Source: Clostridia bacterium (GTDB lineage Bacteria; Bacillota; Clostridia; Oscillospirales; CAG-272). Taken from it: 46,975 bases of DNA. The translations under genes and the position numbers were made by a program. Shown here one piece after another: positions 40,039 to 46,975 of the stretch (position 1 is the first letter of the stretch; each line of letters begins with the position of its first letter). The DNA is taken from assembly GCA_017387685.1 (NCBI GenBank), contig JAFOEU010000102.1:1-46975 (forward strand), read 5' to 3'. Below the pieces are notes generated by a model, which was not told where the DNA came from, searched no databases, and saw nothing but the letters and a program-made list of their open reading frames with translations.

Positions 40039-40063
40039 GGATTTTTGATACCGTTTTGATACC
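40039..40063 (-). repeat. 25-bp repeat, copy 3 (inside the element)
   Basis: Exact reverse complement of 11107-11131, with weaker similarity extending to the neighbouring CGGCACTT. It follows a TTATATATCAAGGGTTTTCGG-type stretch. Its presence both in this element and at the broken sigma gene links the two loci to related elements. Confidence 0.7.
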
Positions 40064-40154
40064 ATTGGTATTATTCTCATAACAAATTCAATATAAGAGA
40101 TAGCCTCTCTTGTTGAACCGCTTAAGTTCAGCAAGAGAGGCTATTTTTGTATTC

Positions 40155-41657
40155 TTACTCTTTTGGCTTCCTGTTCGGGAAGTAACCTTCCATCCAAGCA
40201 ACGTATTCCTCAACGGTGATTTTACCGTCCGAGCACTCATCGCGCTTGGCGAGAGCTTGGAACTTCCATTTCTTAAAGTCCGCTTCTTTGATCTGACGGG
40301 AACGTACACGAGCTGCATAACGCTTATAGTATTTACTGTAAATCGGGAGTGCGGGATTTTCAGCCGCTTTCGCCTTGTAGTTCTCTTGCGCTGCGAGATC
40401 TTGGCAAGAACGTGTCTGACCGTCCGCAACTCGATCACAGTAGTTGGTATCGTAATTTCCCTTCATAATGAAGTATTTGCCACAACGTTTGCACTTGCGA
40501 AGTCGGATATTGGATTCAAGCATTTTGGTAAACTCAAGTTCAAGCATTTCGTAAATACTTGAGCAGACATATTGTACACCTATGCAGGAAGGGATTTTCA
40601 AAACAACATCAACCAACTTGTTCTTTTTACAATATTTTTCCTCAAACTCTCTATATTCATTAGATGTTGTATCAATTTTTAAAGCCATGCGTTGCTTTAC
40701 AAGCTCGATGTTATAACCGAATGGCATTTCGCTTTCTCCGGAAATTCGGCGATGTACGCTAAATTTCTCTCGGCGCATATGTGTAGACGGACCATCGCTA
40801 TATAAATCGTTGTATAACCGATATCTTTCAGCCGGGTATAAATGCCCAAGTAAAGACGGGTAAAAGTCGGGGTCAAAGCAAAAAGTCAATTTCTCCTTGA
40901 ACTCATCTTGCAATATTTTTATGTAATTGATGTAGCGGTTCAAAGAAGTTGCTTCAACATCAAGGATGACGGGAGTAAATATAGCGGTATAGAGTGATGA
41001 ATAGAAATAATCTCTACAGAACTCATTGGTAATTCTCCATTGTTGATCAATAAACTCGCCCTTTTCATCTAAATTCTTAATTTTAATAGGCTCATTATTC
41101 GGTTCTTCTCGATCAACCATATTTGCAATCAGCTTTTTCCCTTTGCTCGACAGTAACGCAAACATAAATTGCAAAGAGGAAATATGCTTTTCTATGTCAA
41201 AGTAAAAAAAGTCTAATATGCCTTCTCCGAGATGATAAAAAATACTACTTCCGCTCAAGGCATTGGCGTAATATTCATGGTCATAGTGTTTGGGTATTTC
41301 TTCTCCTTCTTCTACCTCGTCATAGAAATGTATTTCAAAACGTTTGCATAATCTTGCCAATTCTTCTTCGGCTGAAGTTGGTTCGTTATCGACATCATCC
41401 TCTTCATCCTTATGCTTACTTTCTTCTATGTGAGAAAGAATTTCCTCTCCTGTATAAATACCGGGACCTCGACCTTCTGATTCTTCATATTGTTTTGCAA
41501 AGTACGGGTCAACAAATATGCGGACTGTTTTTCCGTCGTTGCTAAAATGAACATTACAATTTGAATTATTAAGTATCAAACCTTTTGAATTGCTACGCAA
41601 AGCCATATATTTTTCATATTCGCTATATTGATATTCAGACATATCGAATTTTGCCAT
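40155..41657 (-). CDS. DUF6076-like protein with C-terminal zinc finger (element cargo)
   Basis: A 500-residue cytoplasmic protein; the start at 41657 has GAGGTG 6-7 nt upstream. The N-terminal part is acidic (residues 85-105 Glu/Asp-rich), the middle is helical, and residues about 400-425 hold a probable zinc finger (CKRCGKYFIMKG, NYCD, then another Cys). Overall it fits DUF6076 proteins that are common in Clostridial elements; the assignment is from memory. Function unknown. It is divergent from the excision/integration genes and shares their control region, the usual place for cargo or a regulator. No DNA-binding motif other than the zinc finger is seen. Confidence 0.7.
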   Translation of the reverse strand: MAKFDMSEYQYSEYEKYMALRSNSKGLILNNSNCNVHFSNDGKTVRIFVDPYFAKQYEESEGRGPGIYTGEEILSHIEESKHKDEEDDVDNEPTSAEEELARLCKRFEIHFYDEVEEGEEIPKHYDHEYYANALSGSSIFYHLGEGILDFFYFDIEKHISSLQFMFALLSSKGKKLIANMVDREEPNNEPIKIKNLDEKGEFIDQQWRITNEFCRDYFYSSLYTAIFTPVILDVEATSLNRYINYIKILQDEFKEKLTFCFDPDFYPSLLGHLYPAERYRLYNDLYSDGPSTHMRREKFSVHRRISGESEMPFGYNIELVKQRMALKIDTTSNEYREFEEKYCKKNKLVDVVLKIPSCIGVQYVCSSIYEMLELEFTKMLESNIRLRKCKRCGKYFIMKGNYDTNYCDRVADGQTRSCQDLAAQENYKAKAAENPALPIYSKYYKRYAARVRSRQIKEADFKKWKFQALAKRDECSDGKITVEEYVAWMEGYFPNRKPKE

Positions 41658-41727
41658 ACGAACACCTCTCAATTTTAGAAAATGTAAATCAAACTTATTT
41701 TAGACAATCAACATCACTCCAATAAAC

Positions 41728-41770
41728 ATTATACAATTCTATTGCAATTTTGTCAAGAGGCTTGTATAAT
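41728..41770. promoter_or_regulatory. Overlapping divergent promoters of cargo and integration genes
   Basis: Minus strand: TTGACA (41751-41756), 17 nt, TATAAT (41728-41733). Plus strand: TTGCAA (41742-41747), 17 nt, TATAAT (41765-41770). The two -35 boxes interleave, so polymerase cannot occupy both at once. Confidence 0.75.
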
Positions 41771-41834
41771 ATATTTGGACAATGTGAGATAGACAAATCA
41801 AGATTATCCAAAAGCTAAGAAAGGAGGCGGTTTT

Positions 41835-41903
41835 ATGGAATTGAAACTTTCGGGGAAAGGAGGTACGTTGAATGGAGAGAAAGCTTATGGTCACCGCAGT
41901 TGA
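41835..41903 (+). CDS. Possible 22-codon leader peptide
   Basis: ATG at 41835 follows AGGAGG by 8 nt and the frame ends with TGA at 41901, overlapping the first 32 bases of the excisionase-like gene in another frame. Its codons contain that gene's own ribosome binding site, so translating it would affect excisionase-like synthesis. Too short to judge by homology. Confidence 0.35.
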   Translation: MELKLSGKGGTLNGEKAYGHRS

Positions 41904-42069
41904 GATCGTTTCTGATCTCGGAGTTTCCCGCGCTTACGCATATAACCTGATCAAGCGTCTGAACGCAGAGCTTGAGGCAAAGGGTTATATCACGATTTCC
42001 GGCAAGGTTAGCCGCAAGTATTATGAAGAAAAAATCTACGGTATGCAGACAGAAATGAAAGGAGCGTAA
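41872..42069 (+). CDS. xis: Excisionase-like small helix-turn-helix protein
   Basis: A 65-residue basic protein with a winged-helix/MerR-like motif (VEIVSDLGVSRAYAYNLIKR) and a C-terminal wing (ITISGKVSRKYYEEKIYG). It ends 2 nt before the integrase, the standard place of Xis in Tn916-like elements, where it bends DNA and drives excision. GGAGG site about 8 nt upstream. Confidence 0.8.
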   Translation: MERKLMVTAVEIVSDLGVSRAYAYNLIKRLNAELEAKGYITISGKVSRKYYEEKIYGMQTEMKGA

Positions 42070-42071
42070 TA

Positions 42072-43142
42072 ATGCCAGCTTACAAAGAAAAAGATGCCAA
42101 GACTTGGTACGTGTCCGTTCGCTACGAGGATTGGACGGGCAAAAAAACACGAAAGGTCAAGCGAGGTTTTGCAACCAAGCGCGAGGCTCTTGAGTGGGAG
42201 AGAAAATTTCTGCTCAAGGAAAATGCAAGCCTTGATATGACATTTGATTCCTTCTTAGAGCTTTACAAGGAAGATCTGAAGGACAGACTCAAGCTCAGCA
42301 CTTGGATTATGAAAACAAGCGTGATCGACCAAAAGATCCTCCCCTATTTTAAAAACAAGCGTATGTGCGATATCAAGACGTCGGATGTGATTGCTTGGCA
42401 GAAGGAGATCATGGCATATAGGGATGAGGACGGCAATGCTTACACGCCCACCTATCTGAAAACGATCCACAATCAGCTCAGCGCGATATTCAATCACGCC
42501 GTTCGCTACTACGAGCTTGCAAGCAACCCTGCGGCAAAGGCAGGAAATATGGGCAAGGAAAAGACGAGAGAAATGCTCTTTTGGACAAAGGAAGAGTACA
42601 CGAGCTTCGTCGAGGAGATTATGGACAAGCCAATTTCCTTCTATGCTTTCGAAATGCTTTATTGGTGCGGACTCCGTATGGGTGAGCTTCTTGCTCTGAC
42701 ACCGAGCGATTTTGATCTGAAGGAAGGTATCGTCCATATTACAAAATCCTACCAAAGAATTCACGGCAAGGACGTTATCACGGATCCCAAGACCGAGAAA
42801 AGCGTTCGCAATATCAAAATGCCCGATTTTCTTGTGGATGAGATTAAGGACTACCTTAACGCCTTGTATAACGTGGAGAGCGATACTCGTATCTTCCCGA
42901 TCACCAAGAGTTATCTTCACCATGAGATGACGAGAGGCTGCAACGCTACAGGCGTGAAGCGTATCCGTATTCACGACCTGCGCCATTCGCACGTGTCCTT
43001 GCTCATCAATATGGGATTCTCTGCCGTGGCTATCGCAGACCGTGTAGGTCACGAGAGTATCGATATCACCTACCGATACGCACACCTTTTCCCTACCACA
43101 CAGAAGGAAATCGCAAACAAATTAAACACAGAAAGAGGTTAA
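42072..43142 (+). CDS. int: Tn916-like tyrosine recombinase (integrase)
   Basis: A 356-residue site-specific recombinase. An arm-binding N-terminal domain (1-50, KTWYVSVRYEDWTGKKTRKV), a SAM-like core-binding domain (about 55-150) and a catalytic domain with Arg in CGLRMGELLAL, HDLRHSHVS, GHESIDIT and the nucleophile Tyr in YRYAHLFP. It inserts the element into the GAGTGGGAATAA core of guaA. AAAGGAGCG site ahead. Intact. Confidence 0.95.
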   Translation: MPAYKEKDAKTWYVSVRYEDWTGKKTRKVKRGFATKREALEWERKFLLKENASLDMTFDSFLELYKEDLKDRLKLSTWIMKTSVIDQKILPYFKNKRMCDIKTSDVIAWQKEIMAYRDEDGNAYTPTYLKTIHNQLSAIFNHAVRYYELASNPAAKAGNMGKEKTREMLFWTKEEYTSFVEEIMDKPISFYAFEMLYWCGLRMGELLALTPSDFDLKEGIVHITKSYQRIHGKDVITDPKTEKSVRNIKMPDFLVDEIKDYLNALYNVESDTRIFPITKSYLHHEMTRGCNATGVKRIRIHDLRHSHVSLLINMGFSAVAIADRVGHESIDITYRYAHLFPTTQKEIANKLNTERG

Positions 43143-43146
43143 TATT

Positions 43147-43473
43147 ATGTCAGCAAAAAATCGAGACAAGTATCAAAGATGGCGTTGCCATACCATTGCA
43201 TTCAGAATGTCACCCGAGGAAAGCCAACAGCTCGATATTGCCGTGAAGCTTTCTGGACTCACAAAGCAGGACTACGTTTGTAACCGTTGCCTTGAGCGCG
43301 ACGTGGTCGTACAGGGCAACCCAAGGGTCTACAAGGCTCTCAAGGAACAGTTGGCGGAAGTACTCGCAGAGCTCCGCAGGCTCGCTACAGCGTGCGAAAT
43401 AACGCCCGAATTGCTCGAAACAATCAACCTTATCACCGTTACAATGGACGGTATGAAAGGAGCGAACGTATGA
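43147..43473 (+). CDS. MobC-like relaxosome accessory protein
   Basis: A 108-residue protein with a ribbon-helix-helix-like start (HTIAFRMSPEESQQLDIAVKL, GLTKQDYVCNRCL) and a helical C-terminal half, as in MobC-type mobilization proteins that bind oriT. GAGG site about 8 nt upstream. Its stop overlaps the next start (ATGA). Role inferred from domain pattern and the mob context. Confidence 0.75.
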   Translation: MSAKNRDKYQRWRCHTIAFRMSPEESQQLDIAVKLSGLTKQDYVCNRCLERDVVVQGNPRVYKALKEQLAEVLAELRRLATACEITPELLETINLITVTMDGMKGANV

Positions 43474-44621
43474 GCGAAAAAGAAATGACTGCCCTTGCAA
43501 CATCTGTTGGCGCAGATGCAGGACAGCCATTCAACAATATTCACACAGATATTATAACACAAACCGAAGAAGAAAACAAGGGGTTTGACGATTTTTCTTA
43601 CGATTTTCAAAGAGAGTGGCTTTTGGCGAATGACACCTCCTATTTGAAGACCGTTACAATGGACGAGCTTTATGAAACGACCTTTGACGTTAACCTTCCG
43701 ATAATCGAGGGTGTTCTCTATCCGGGAACGTATCTTTTCGCAGGTCCTTCCAAGGTTGGAAAGAGCTTCTTTATGGCTCAGCTTGCCTATCATGTAAGCA
43801 CGGGCATTGCTCTTTGGGGCAATGCCGTGCGCAAAGGAACGGTTTTATATCTTGCGCTTGAGGACGATTACGCACGTCTTCAGCGAAGATTCTACCGTAT
43901 GTTCGGAACGGACAGCACACCAAATCTCCACCTTGCAACCGAGGCGCGAGTGCTCGGTGACGGCTTCGACGAACAGATCAAAGCGTTCATCCGCAACCAT
44001 CCCGACACAAAGCTGATCATCATTGACGTCCTTCAGCGCGTGCGCGATGTAGGCGGGAAGGATTACAGCTATGCGAGTGACTATGATATCGTTGCCAAGC
44101 TGAAGGCAATGACCGAGGGTTCGGGCGTTGCTCTCCTGATCGTCCATCATACGAGAAAGCAACACGCAGACGATATCTTTGATATGATCTCCGGCACGAA
44201 CGGTCTAATGGGTGCCGCCGACGGCGCTTTCATCATCAGCAAAGAAACACGTACCGGGAACGGCGCCACCGTCGCCGTTGTCGGCAGAGATCAACCCGAC
44301 CAAAGATTTCACCTCCAGCGCAACGTGGAAACGCTTGCGTGGGAGCTTGAGAAAGCCGAGAACGAGCTTTGGGTTGAGCCGAAGGATCCGTTGCTTGAGT
44401 TGATTTCTTCTTTCCTTTCTGCCGATAGAACAAGCTGGTCGGGTACGCCGACCGAGCTTGTAACTCTCCTTGGTGTTGATCTGAAGCCGAACGTTCTCTC
44501 ACTCAAGTTGAACATCAATGCAGGACGGCTGCTCAAGGAATACGGTATTTTTTATAAGAGCAGCCGTAGTCACGACGGGCGCAGAGTGAGTCTATCACTT
44601 GCAGAACCGCGCCGGGCGTGA
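43470..44621 (+). CDS. RepA/AAA_25-type helicase-like ATPase
   Basis: A 383-residue protein; start at 43470 chosen for its AGGAG site and overlap with the mobC-like stop. RecA-fold with Walker A FAGPSKVGKSF (about 90-100), Walker B LIIIDVLQRV (about 180), and LLIVHHTRKQ, as in plasmid RepA/RegA hexameric helicases. On mobile elements such proteins can support replication of the excised circle. The C-terminal part (about 300-383) may bind DNA. Common partner of MobC and MobV in Clostridial elements. Confidence 0.85.
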   Translation: MSEKEMTALATSVGADAGQPFNNIHTDIITQTEEENKGFDDFSYDFQREWLLANDTSYLKTVTMDELYETTFDVNLPIIEGVLYPGTYLFAGPSKVGKSFFMAQLAYHVSTGIALWGNAVRKGTVLYLALEDDYARLQRRFYRMFGTDSTPNLHLATEARVLGDGFDEQIKAFIRNHPDTKLIIIDVLQRVRDVGGKDYSYASDYDIVAKLKAMTEGSGVALLIVHHTRKQHADDIFDMISGTNGLMGAADGAFIISKETRTGNGATVAVVGRDQPDQRFHLQRNVETLAWELEKAENELWVEPKDPLLELISSFLSADRTSWSGTPTELVTLLGVDLKPNVLSLKLNINAGRLLKEYGIFYKSSRSHDGRRVSLSLAEPRRA

Positions 44622-44626
44622 CGCTC

Positions 44627-44840
44627 CGTGACGGTCGTGTCGGTGTTTTTGAGGTGTATCAAACATCGTCACCACCGACACGCATCGTCACGGTGCCGGG
44701 GTGCAGGGGCAGCGTCCCGCCCCCTCGGGAGAGCGCAATAGCGCTTTTGATGGCCTTTAGGCTGTCAAAAGTGCTTTTGCGTTACTTTTGACAAAAGTAA
44801 CAAAACCGCTACCCTTACGGGCAGCAGATAGGAAGGTGAT
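44627..44840 (+). other. Candidate transfer origin (oriT) region
   Basis: A 220-nt gene-free stretch ahead of the relaxase with stacked inverted repeats: 44627-44645 with 44673-44692 (CGTGACG ... CACCGACACG ... CGTCACG), GCGCAATAGCGC (about 44735), and TGTCAAAAGT/ACTTTTGACA (44763-44772 with 44784-44793). The last arm also begins a second palindrome ACTTTTGACAAAAGT. Palindrome sets beside a mobV gene are typical of oriT. Confidence 0.55.
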
Positions 44841-44843
44841 ATT

Positions 44844-46067
44844 ATAGAAAGAACGATAAGCGCAGAGATGGGAAAGGGATCTGTAGCCCACAATTCAAGA
44901 CAGTTCAAAGCTGCCAACGTCGATCCCGAACGAACCTCGCTGAACCGACGATACTGTAACCGTAATATCAAAAAGGTTTATGAGGAACTCTTTGGAGAAG
45001 CGTTAGAAAAATACAATGCCAAGCAAACACGCTCGGATAGAAAAATAAAAAACTACTACGAGAAGATCCGCACGAGCAAACAGGAAAAGCCCTTCACCGA
45101 GCTTGTTATGCAGATAGGAAATCACGAGGATACCAATGCACAAAGTGAATTTGGAGCAAAGGCTGCGGAGATCCTTGACGAATATATGAAAGGCTTTCAA
45201 GAGCGCAATCCGCACCTGCGAGTGTTTTCAGCCTATATGCACATGGACGAATCAACACCGCATTTGCATATCGACTTTGTTCCTTTTACCACCGGGAGCA
45301 AACGAGGACTTGAAACGCGCGTATCTCTGAAATCGGCTCTTGCTCAGCAAGGTATTACAGGTGGTACAAAGTACGAAACCGAATGGAGCGTTTTCACTCG
45401 CAGAGAGAAGGAACAGCTTGCAGAAATCATGGAGAGGCACGGTATCGGATGGAAACAGCTCGATACTCACGAGGAGCATTTGTCCGTGCTTGACTACAAG
45501 AAAAAGATGCGAACCCAAGAGGTGGAGGAGCTTTCCACCGAGCTTGAAGCCTTACAAGAAAGCAAGGAGACCGTCGAGGAAGATATTGCGGATGCGCGTG
45601 AACGCTACGATGCTCTGACCGATGCTCTCGGTACAATGAAAAACACGGTTGAACGTGTAGAAACGGAGGTGTCGAAATACTACGTCGGTCAAGAGTGGCG
45701 CACGCCCGAACCGAAAGGCTTGATGAGTGCCAAGACGTATAAGGAGAAGCTTGTAGATCCTTTTGTAAAAAAATTGAAGGATGTCATTGCAACCTTCATC
45801 AGCAAGTTCTTGGATCTGACTCGTGAGTATCAGCGTGTCAAGGATCAGCTTTGGAGGGCGCGTAACGATAACGAAAAATTAGCAAATAGAAACCGAGCGC
45901 TTCAAAAAGAATCCGATGAGCTTAAGCTCATCAAGAGCGAACTTGGATCCGAGCAGTACGAAGAGATCTTGGATATAGCCTATCAGAGAATAGAGGACGA
46001 AGAGCAACGCCAAGAGCAAGCTCGTCAAGCAAAACAAAAAAATCACAAGTGGGAAATGTCCCTATAA
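44844..46067 (+). CDS. MobV-type relaxase (plasmid recombination/mobilization enzyme)
   Basis: About 407 residues. The first ATG (44868) has no ribosome binding site, but GGAAGGTG lies 5 nt before an ATA at 44844 whose frame reads ERTISAEMGKGSVAHN, matching the conserved start of the family; a non-standard ATA or ATT start is likely. The catalytic HMDESTPHLHIDFVP motif lies at about 132-146; a long coiled coil fills about 220-280 and 320-400. It nicks oriT and leads the strand into a recipient with help from another element. Confidence 0.88.
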   Translation: MERTISAEMGKGSVAHNSRQFKAANVDPERTSLNRRYCNRNIKKVYEELFGEALEKYNAKQTRSDRKIKNYYEKIRTSKQEKPFTELVMQIGNHEDTNAQSEFGAKAAEILDEYMKGFQERNPHLRVFSAYMHMDESTPHLHIDFVPFTTGSKRGLETRVSLKSALAQQGITGGTKYETEWSVFTRREKEQLAEIMERHGIGWKQLDTHEEHLSVLDYKKKMRTQEVEELSTELEALQESKETVEEDIADARERYDALTDALGTMKNTVERVETEVSKYYVGQEWRTPEPKGLMSAKTYKEKLVDPFVKKLKDVIATFISKFLDLTREYQRVKDQLWRARNDNEKLANRNRALQKESDELKLIKSELGSEQYEEILDIAYQRIEDEEQRQEQARQAKQKNHKWEMSL

Positions 46068-46167
46068 AATTCAAGAAAGGATTTAGGATTAATGACCTCA
46101 TTCGTACATATATAAAGTGAAAGGGCAAAGATAATGCCCCTGTGGCACAATGCCACCTTTATATCTT

Positions 46168-46211
46168 GTCTGTCTCATAGAGGAATCTCCTTTATGGGAC
46201 AGACTTTTTTT
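46168..46211 (+). terminator. Terminator after the relaxase gene
   Basis: GTCTGTCTCATA (46168-46179) pairs with TATGGGACAGAC (46193-46204) with one mismatch, then seven T. A second small hairpin (GTGGCACAATGCCAC, 46142-46156) precedes it. Confidence 0.82.
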
Positions 46212-46329
46212 ATGCTTACCACTGACTGTCGCACAGTACATTTCCCCGATTTAATAGCATTTGTCGCATTCTTTAATTGGAGCGAAATCGCAAATTCGCC
46301 AATCAAATTATGAAAGGAGAAATGCTACT

Positions 46330-46578
46330 ATGGCAGACCTAAGATTTAATTGTACCGAAAAATATAAAAAGCAAATTAAGAAACAGGCAGTGGATAAGGG
46401 TGTCAGTGTATCTACACTACTGAGCGAAGTGGTTTTATCAGCGATTCCTGCTGATGAAGAATTCGTTGATTATGATGAACTCAAAAAAGAATTGGATATC
46501 GCTGCTGGCATTCCTCGGAAGCCGTATCTATTGCCGCCGTCAGATCAGCGGAAGATAAACGCACAACCGCATGAATAA
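46330..46578 (+). CDS. Small ribbon-helix-helix-like protein
   Basis: An 82-residue protein; start at 46330 with AAAGGAG about 11 nt upstream. It opens with a beta strand and two helices (LRFNCTEKYKKQIKKQAVDK, VSVSTLLSEVVLSAI) like CopG/Arc-type DNA-binding proteins and has a polar tail. No toxin partner is visible. It may be an auxiliary mobilization protein or a repressor of the element. Confidence 0.68.
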   Translation: MADLRFNCTEKYKKQIKKQAVDKGVSVSTLLSEVVLSAIPADEEFVDYDELKKELDIAAGIPRKPYLLPPSDQRKINAQPHE

Positions 46579-46588
46579 CAAAAAATTT

Positions 46589-46617
46589 GAGGCTCCCGCC
46601 GTTCCGGGGGGAGCCTC
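46589..46617 (-). terminator. Hairpin after the ribbon-helix-helix gene
   Basis: GAGGCTCCC (46589-46597) pairs with GGGAGCCTC (46609-46617). A T-rich tract follows only on the minus strand, so it would best stop transcripts coming from outside the element. Confidence 0.55.
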
Positions 46618-46643
46618 TGATCATATCAATTTTGCTCGAAGTA

Positions 46644-46672
46644 TTGACAATCGCCGTAATATCTGATATAAT
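46644..46672 (+). promoter_or_regulatory. Consensus promoter with no gene behind it
   Basis: TTGACA (46644-46649), 17 nt, TATAAT (46667-46672). No open frame longer than about 11 codons follows before the element ends; a hairpin (ATCAGATAG/CTGTCTGA, about 46739-46760) lies in the transcript. The region 46673-46834 otherwise shows nothing. Confidence 0.7.
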
Positions 46673-46834
46673 ATAAATAATCTAAAGGATTTCGCTACTG
46701 TTACAATCTCAACTTTAGCAACAGTATGGCAACAAAAAATCAGATAGCCTCTGCTGTCTGAATAATGGAAATAATCCTAAGACCTTGAACTAAATCCCAT
46801 AAGCAAATCTGTTTAAGATTTATTTTTCAGGAGC

Positions 46835-46846
46835 GAGTGGGAATAA
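46835..46846 (+). other. Right attachment site attR (GAGTGGGAATAA)
   Basis: Exact copy of the last 12 bases of guaA (39531-39542), 7304 bp away. Flanking bases differ on both sides. Confidence 0.85.
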
Positions 46847-46949
46847 ATCAACGAGCGCTGCCGGTGGCAGATGAAGCGAGTTGATTTATTGCGCCGCGGT
46901 CTATAAAATCGAGGAAAAGCGAAAGCCCGAAGATTTTATAGGGCACCGC
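46842..46949 (+). other. Two long hairpins in the flank beyond the element
   Basis: Hairpin 1: AATAAATCAAC (46842-46852) with GTTGATTTATT (46880-46890), holding an inner CTGCC/GGCAG stem. Hairpin 2: GCGGT plus CTATAAAATC (46896-46910) with GATTTTATAG (46932-46941) and ACCGC (46945-46949). The first stem begins inside the attachment site, so before insertion it directly followed guaA. No gene is visible in 46847-46975. Confidence 0.6.
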
Positions 46950-46975
46950 AAGCGGGGCGGCCAAATTTCACGCAG

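Larger units (their letters stand above)
39531..46846. mobile_element. 7.3-kb integrative mobilizable element in guaA
   Basis: Bounded by 12-bp direct repeats. It holds, in order: terminator and putative integrase arm sites, a DUF6076-like cargo gene (minus), excisionase-like gene, Tn916-like integrase, MobC-like protein, RepA-like ATPase, candidate oriT, MobV-like relaxase and a ribbon-helix-helix protein. There are no conjugation (type IV secretion) genes, so transfer would need a helper element. Confidence 0.85.

Overview
The window looks like the chromosome of an uncultured gut-type Clostridia (Firmicutes) bacterium. Strong GGAGG ribosome binding sites, textbook TTGACA/TATAAT promoters, AgrC/AgrA-like LytTR signalling, lipoprotein solute-binding proteins and Tn916-like mobile-element genes all point that way; the exact genus cannot be read from the sequence. 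No rRNA, complete tRNA or CRISPR array was seen.

Layout. (1) 1-8.7 kb: an edge-truncated gene, then a minus-strand operon coding for a lipoprotein solute-binding protein, two sugar-type ABC permeases, a membrane-fusion protein and a MacB-like membrane protein; an orphan membrane protein; and a plus-strand LytTR response regulator/GHKL kinase pair. Two intergenic regions carry nine copies of a TGGGATAA box, paired about 21 bp apart and placed exactly 27 nt from three -10 boxes, so the two-component system very likely controls the transporter operon, the orphan membrane protein and itself. (2) 8.9-11.6 kb: an ECF sigma/anti-sigma-like pair and a broken second ECF sigma gene whose 3' end is replaced by a 25-bp repeat seen again at 40.0 kb. 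(3) 11.7-17.5 kb: a probable serine-recombinase island with a LexA-like repressor, a zinc-ribbon protein, a membrane/TPR protein plus XRE regulator lying between two copies of a 105-bp structured repeat, a sigma-region-4-like protein and a large serine recombinase, followed by an array of eight small hairpins. (4) 17.5-19.9 kb: ABC-2 exporter with LytTR regulator and DUF3021 protein. (5) 20.0-25.4 kb: a ceramidase-like hydrolase gene with an in-frame TGA, a BNR/sialidase-like protein and a large secreted beta-helix/SGNH-esterase protein, suggesting host or dietary glycan and lipid use.

(6) 25.8-35.0 kb: a complete opp-type peptide transporter operon in which four of five subunits are oversized: an 816-aa binding protein, an OppC with about 210 extra residues, an OppD with about 385 extra residues inside the ATPase domain and an OppF with about 45. 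(7) 35.0-39.5 kb: housekeeping genes prmC, ddl, a Gfo/Idh/MocA oxidoreductase and a guaA gene coding only for the ATP-pyrophosphatase half of GMP synthase. (8) 39.5-46.85 kb: a complete 7.3-kb integrative mobilizable element in the 3' end of guaA, bounded by 12-bp direct repeats GAGTGGGAATAA, with integrase, excisionase-like protein, MobC-like and MobV-like mobilization proteins, a RepA-like ATPase, a candidate oriT and one cargo gene. The last 129 bp lie outside the element and form two long hairpins.

Most interesting points: the LytTR box architecture, the oversized Opp transporter, the 105-bp repeat-flanked cassette, the hairpin array, the in-frame TGA and the guaA-integrated element with exact ends.
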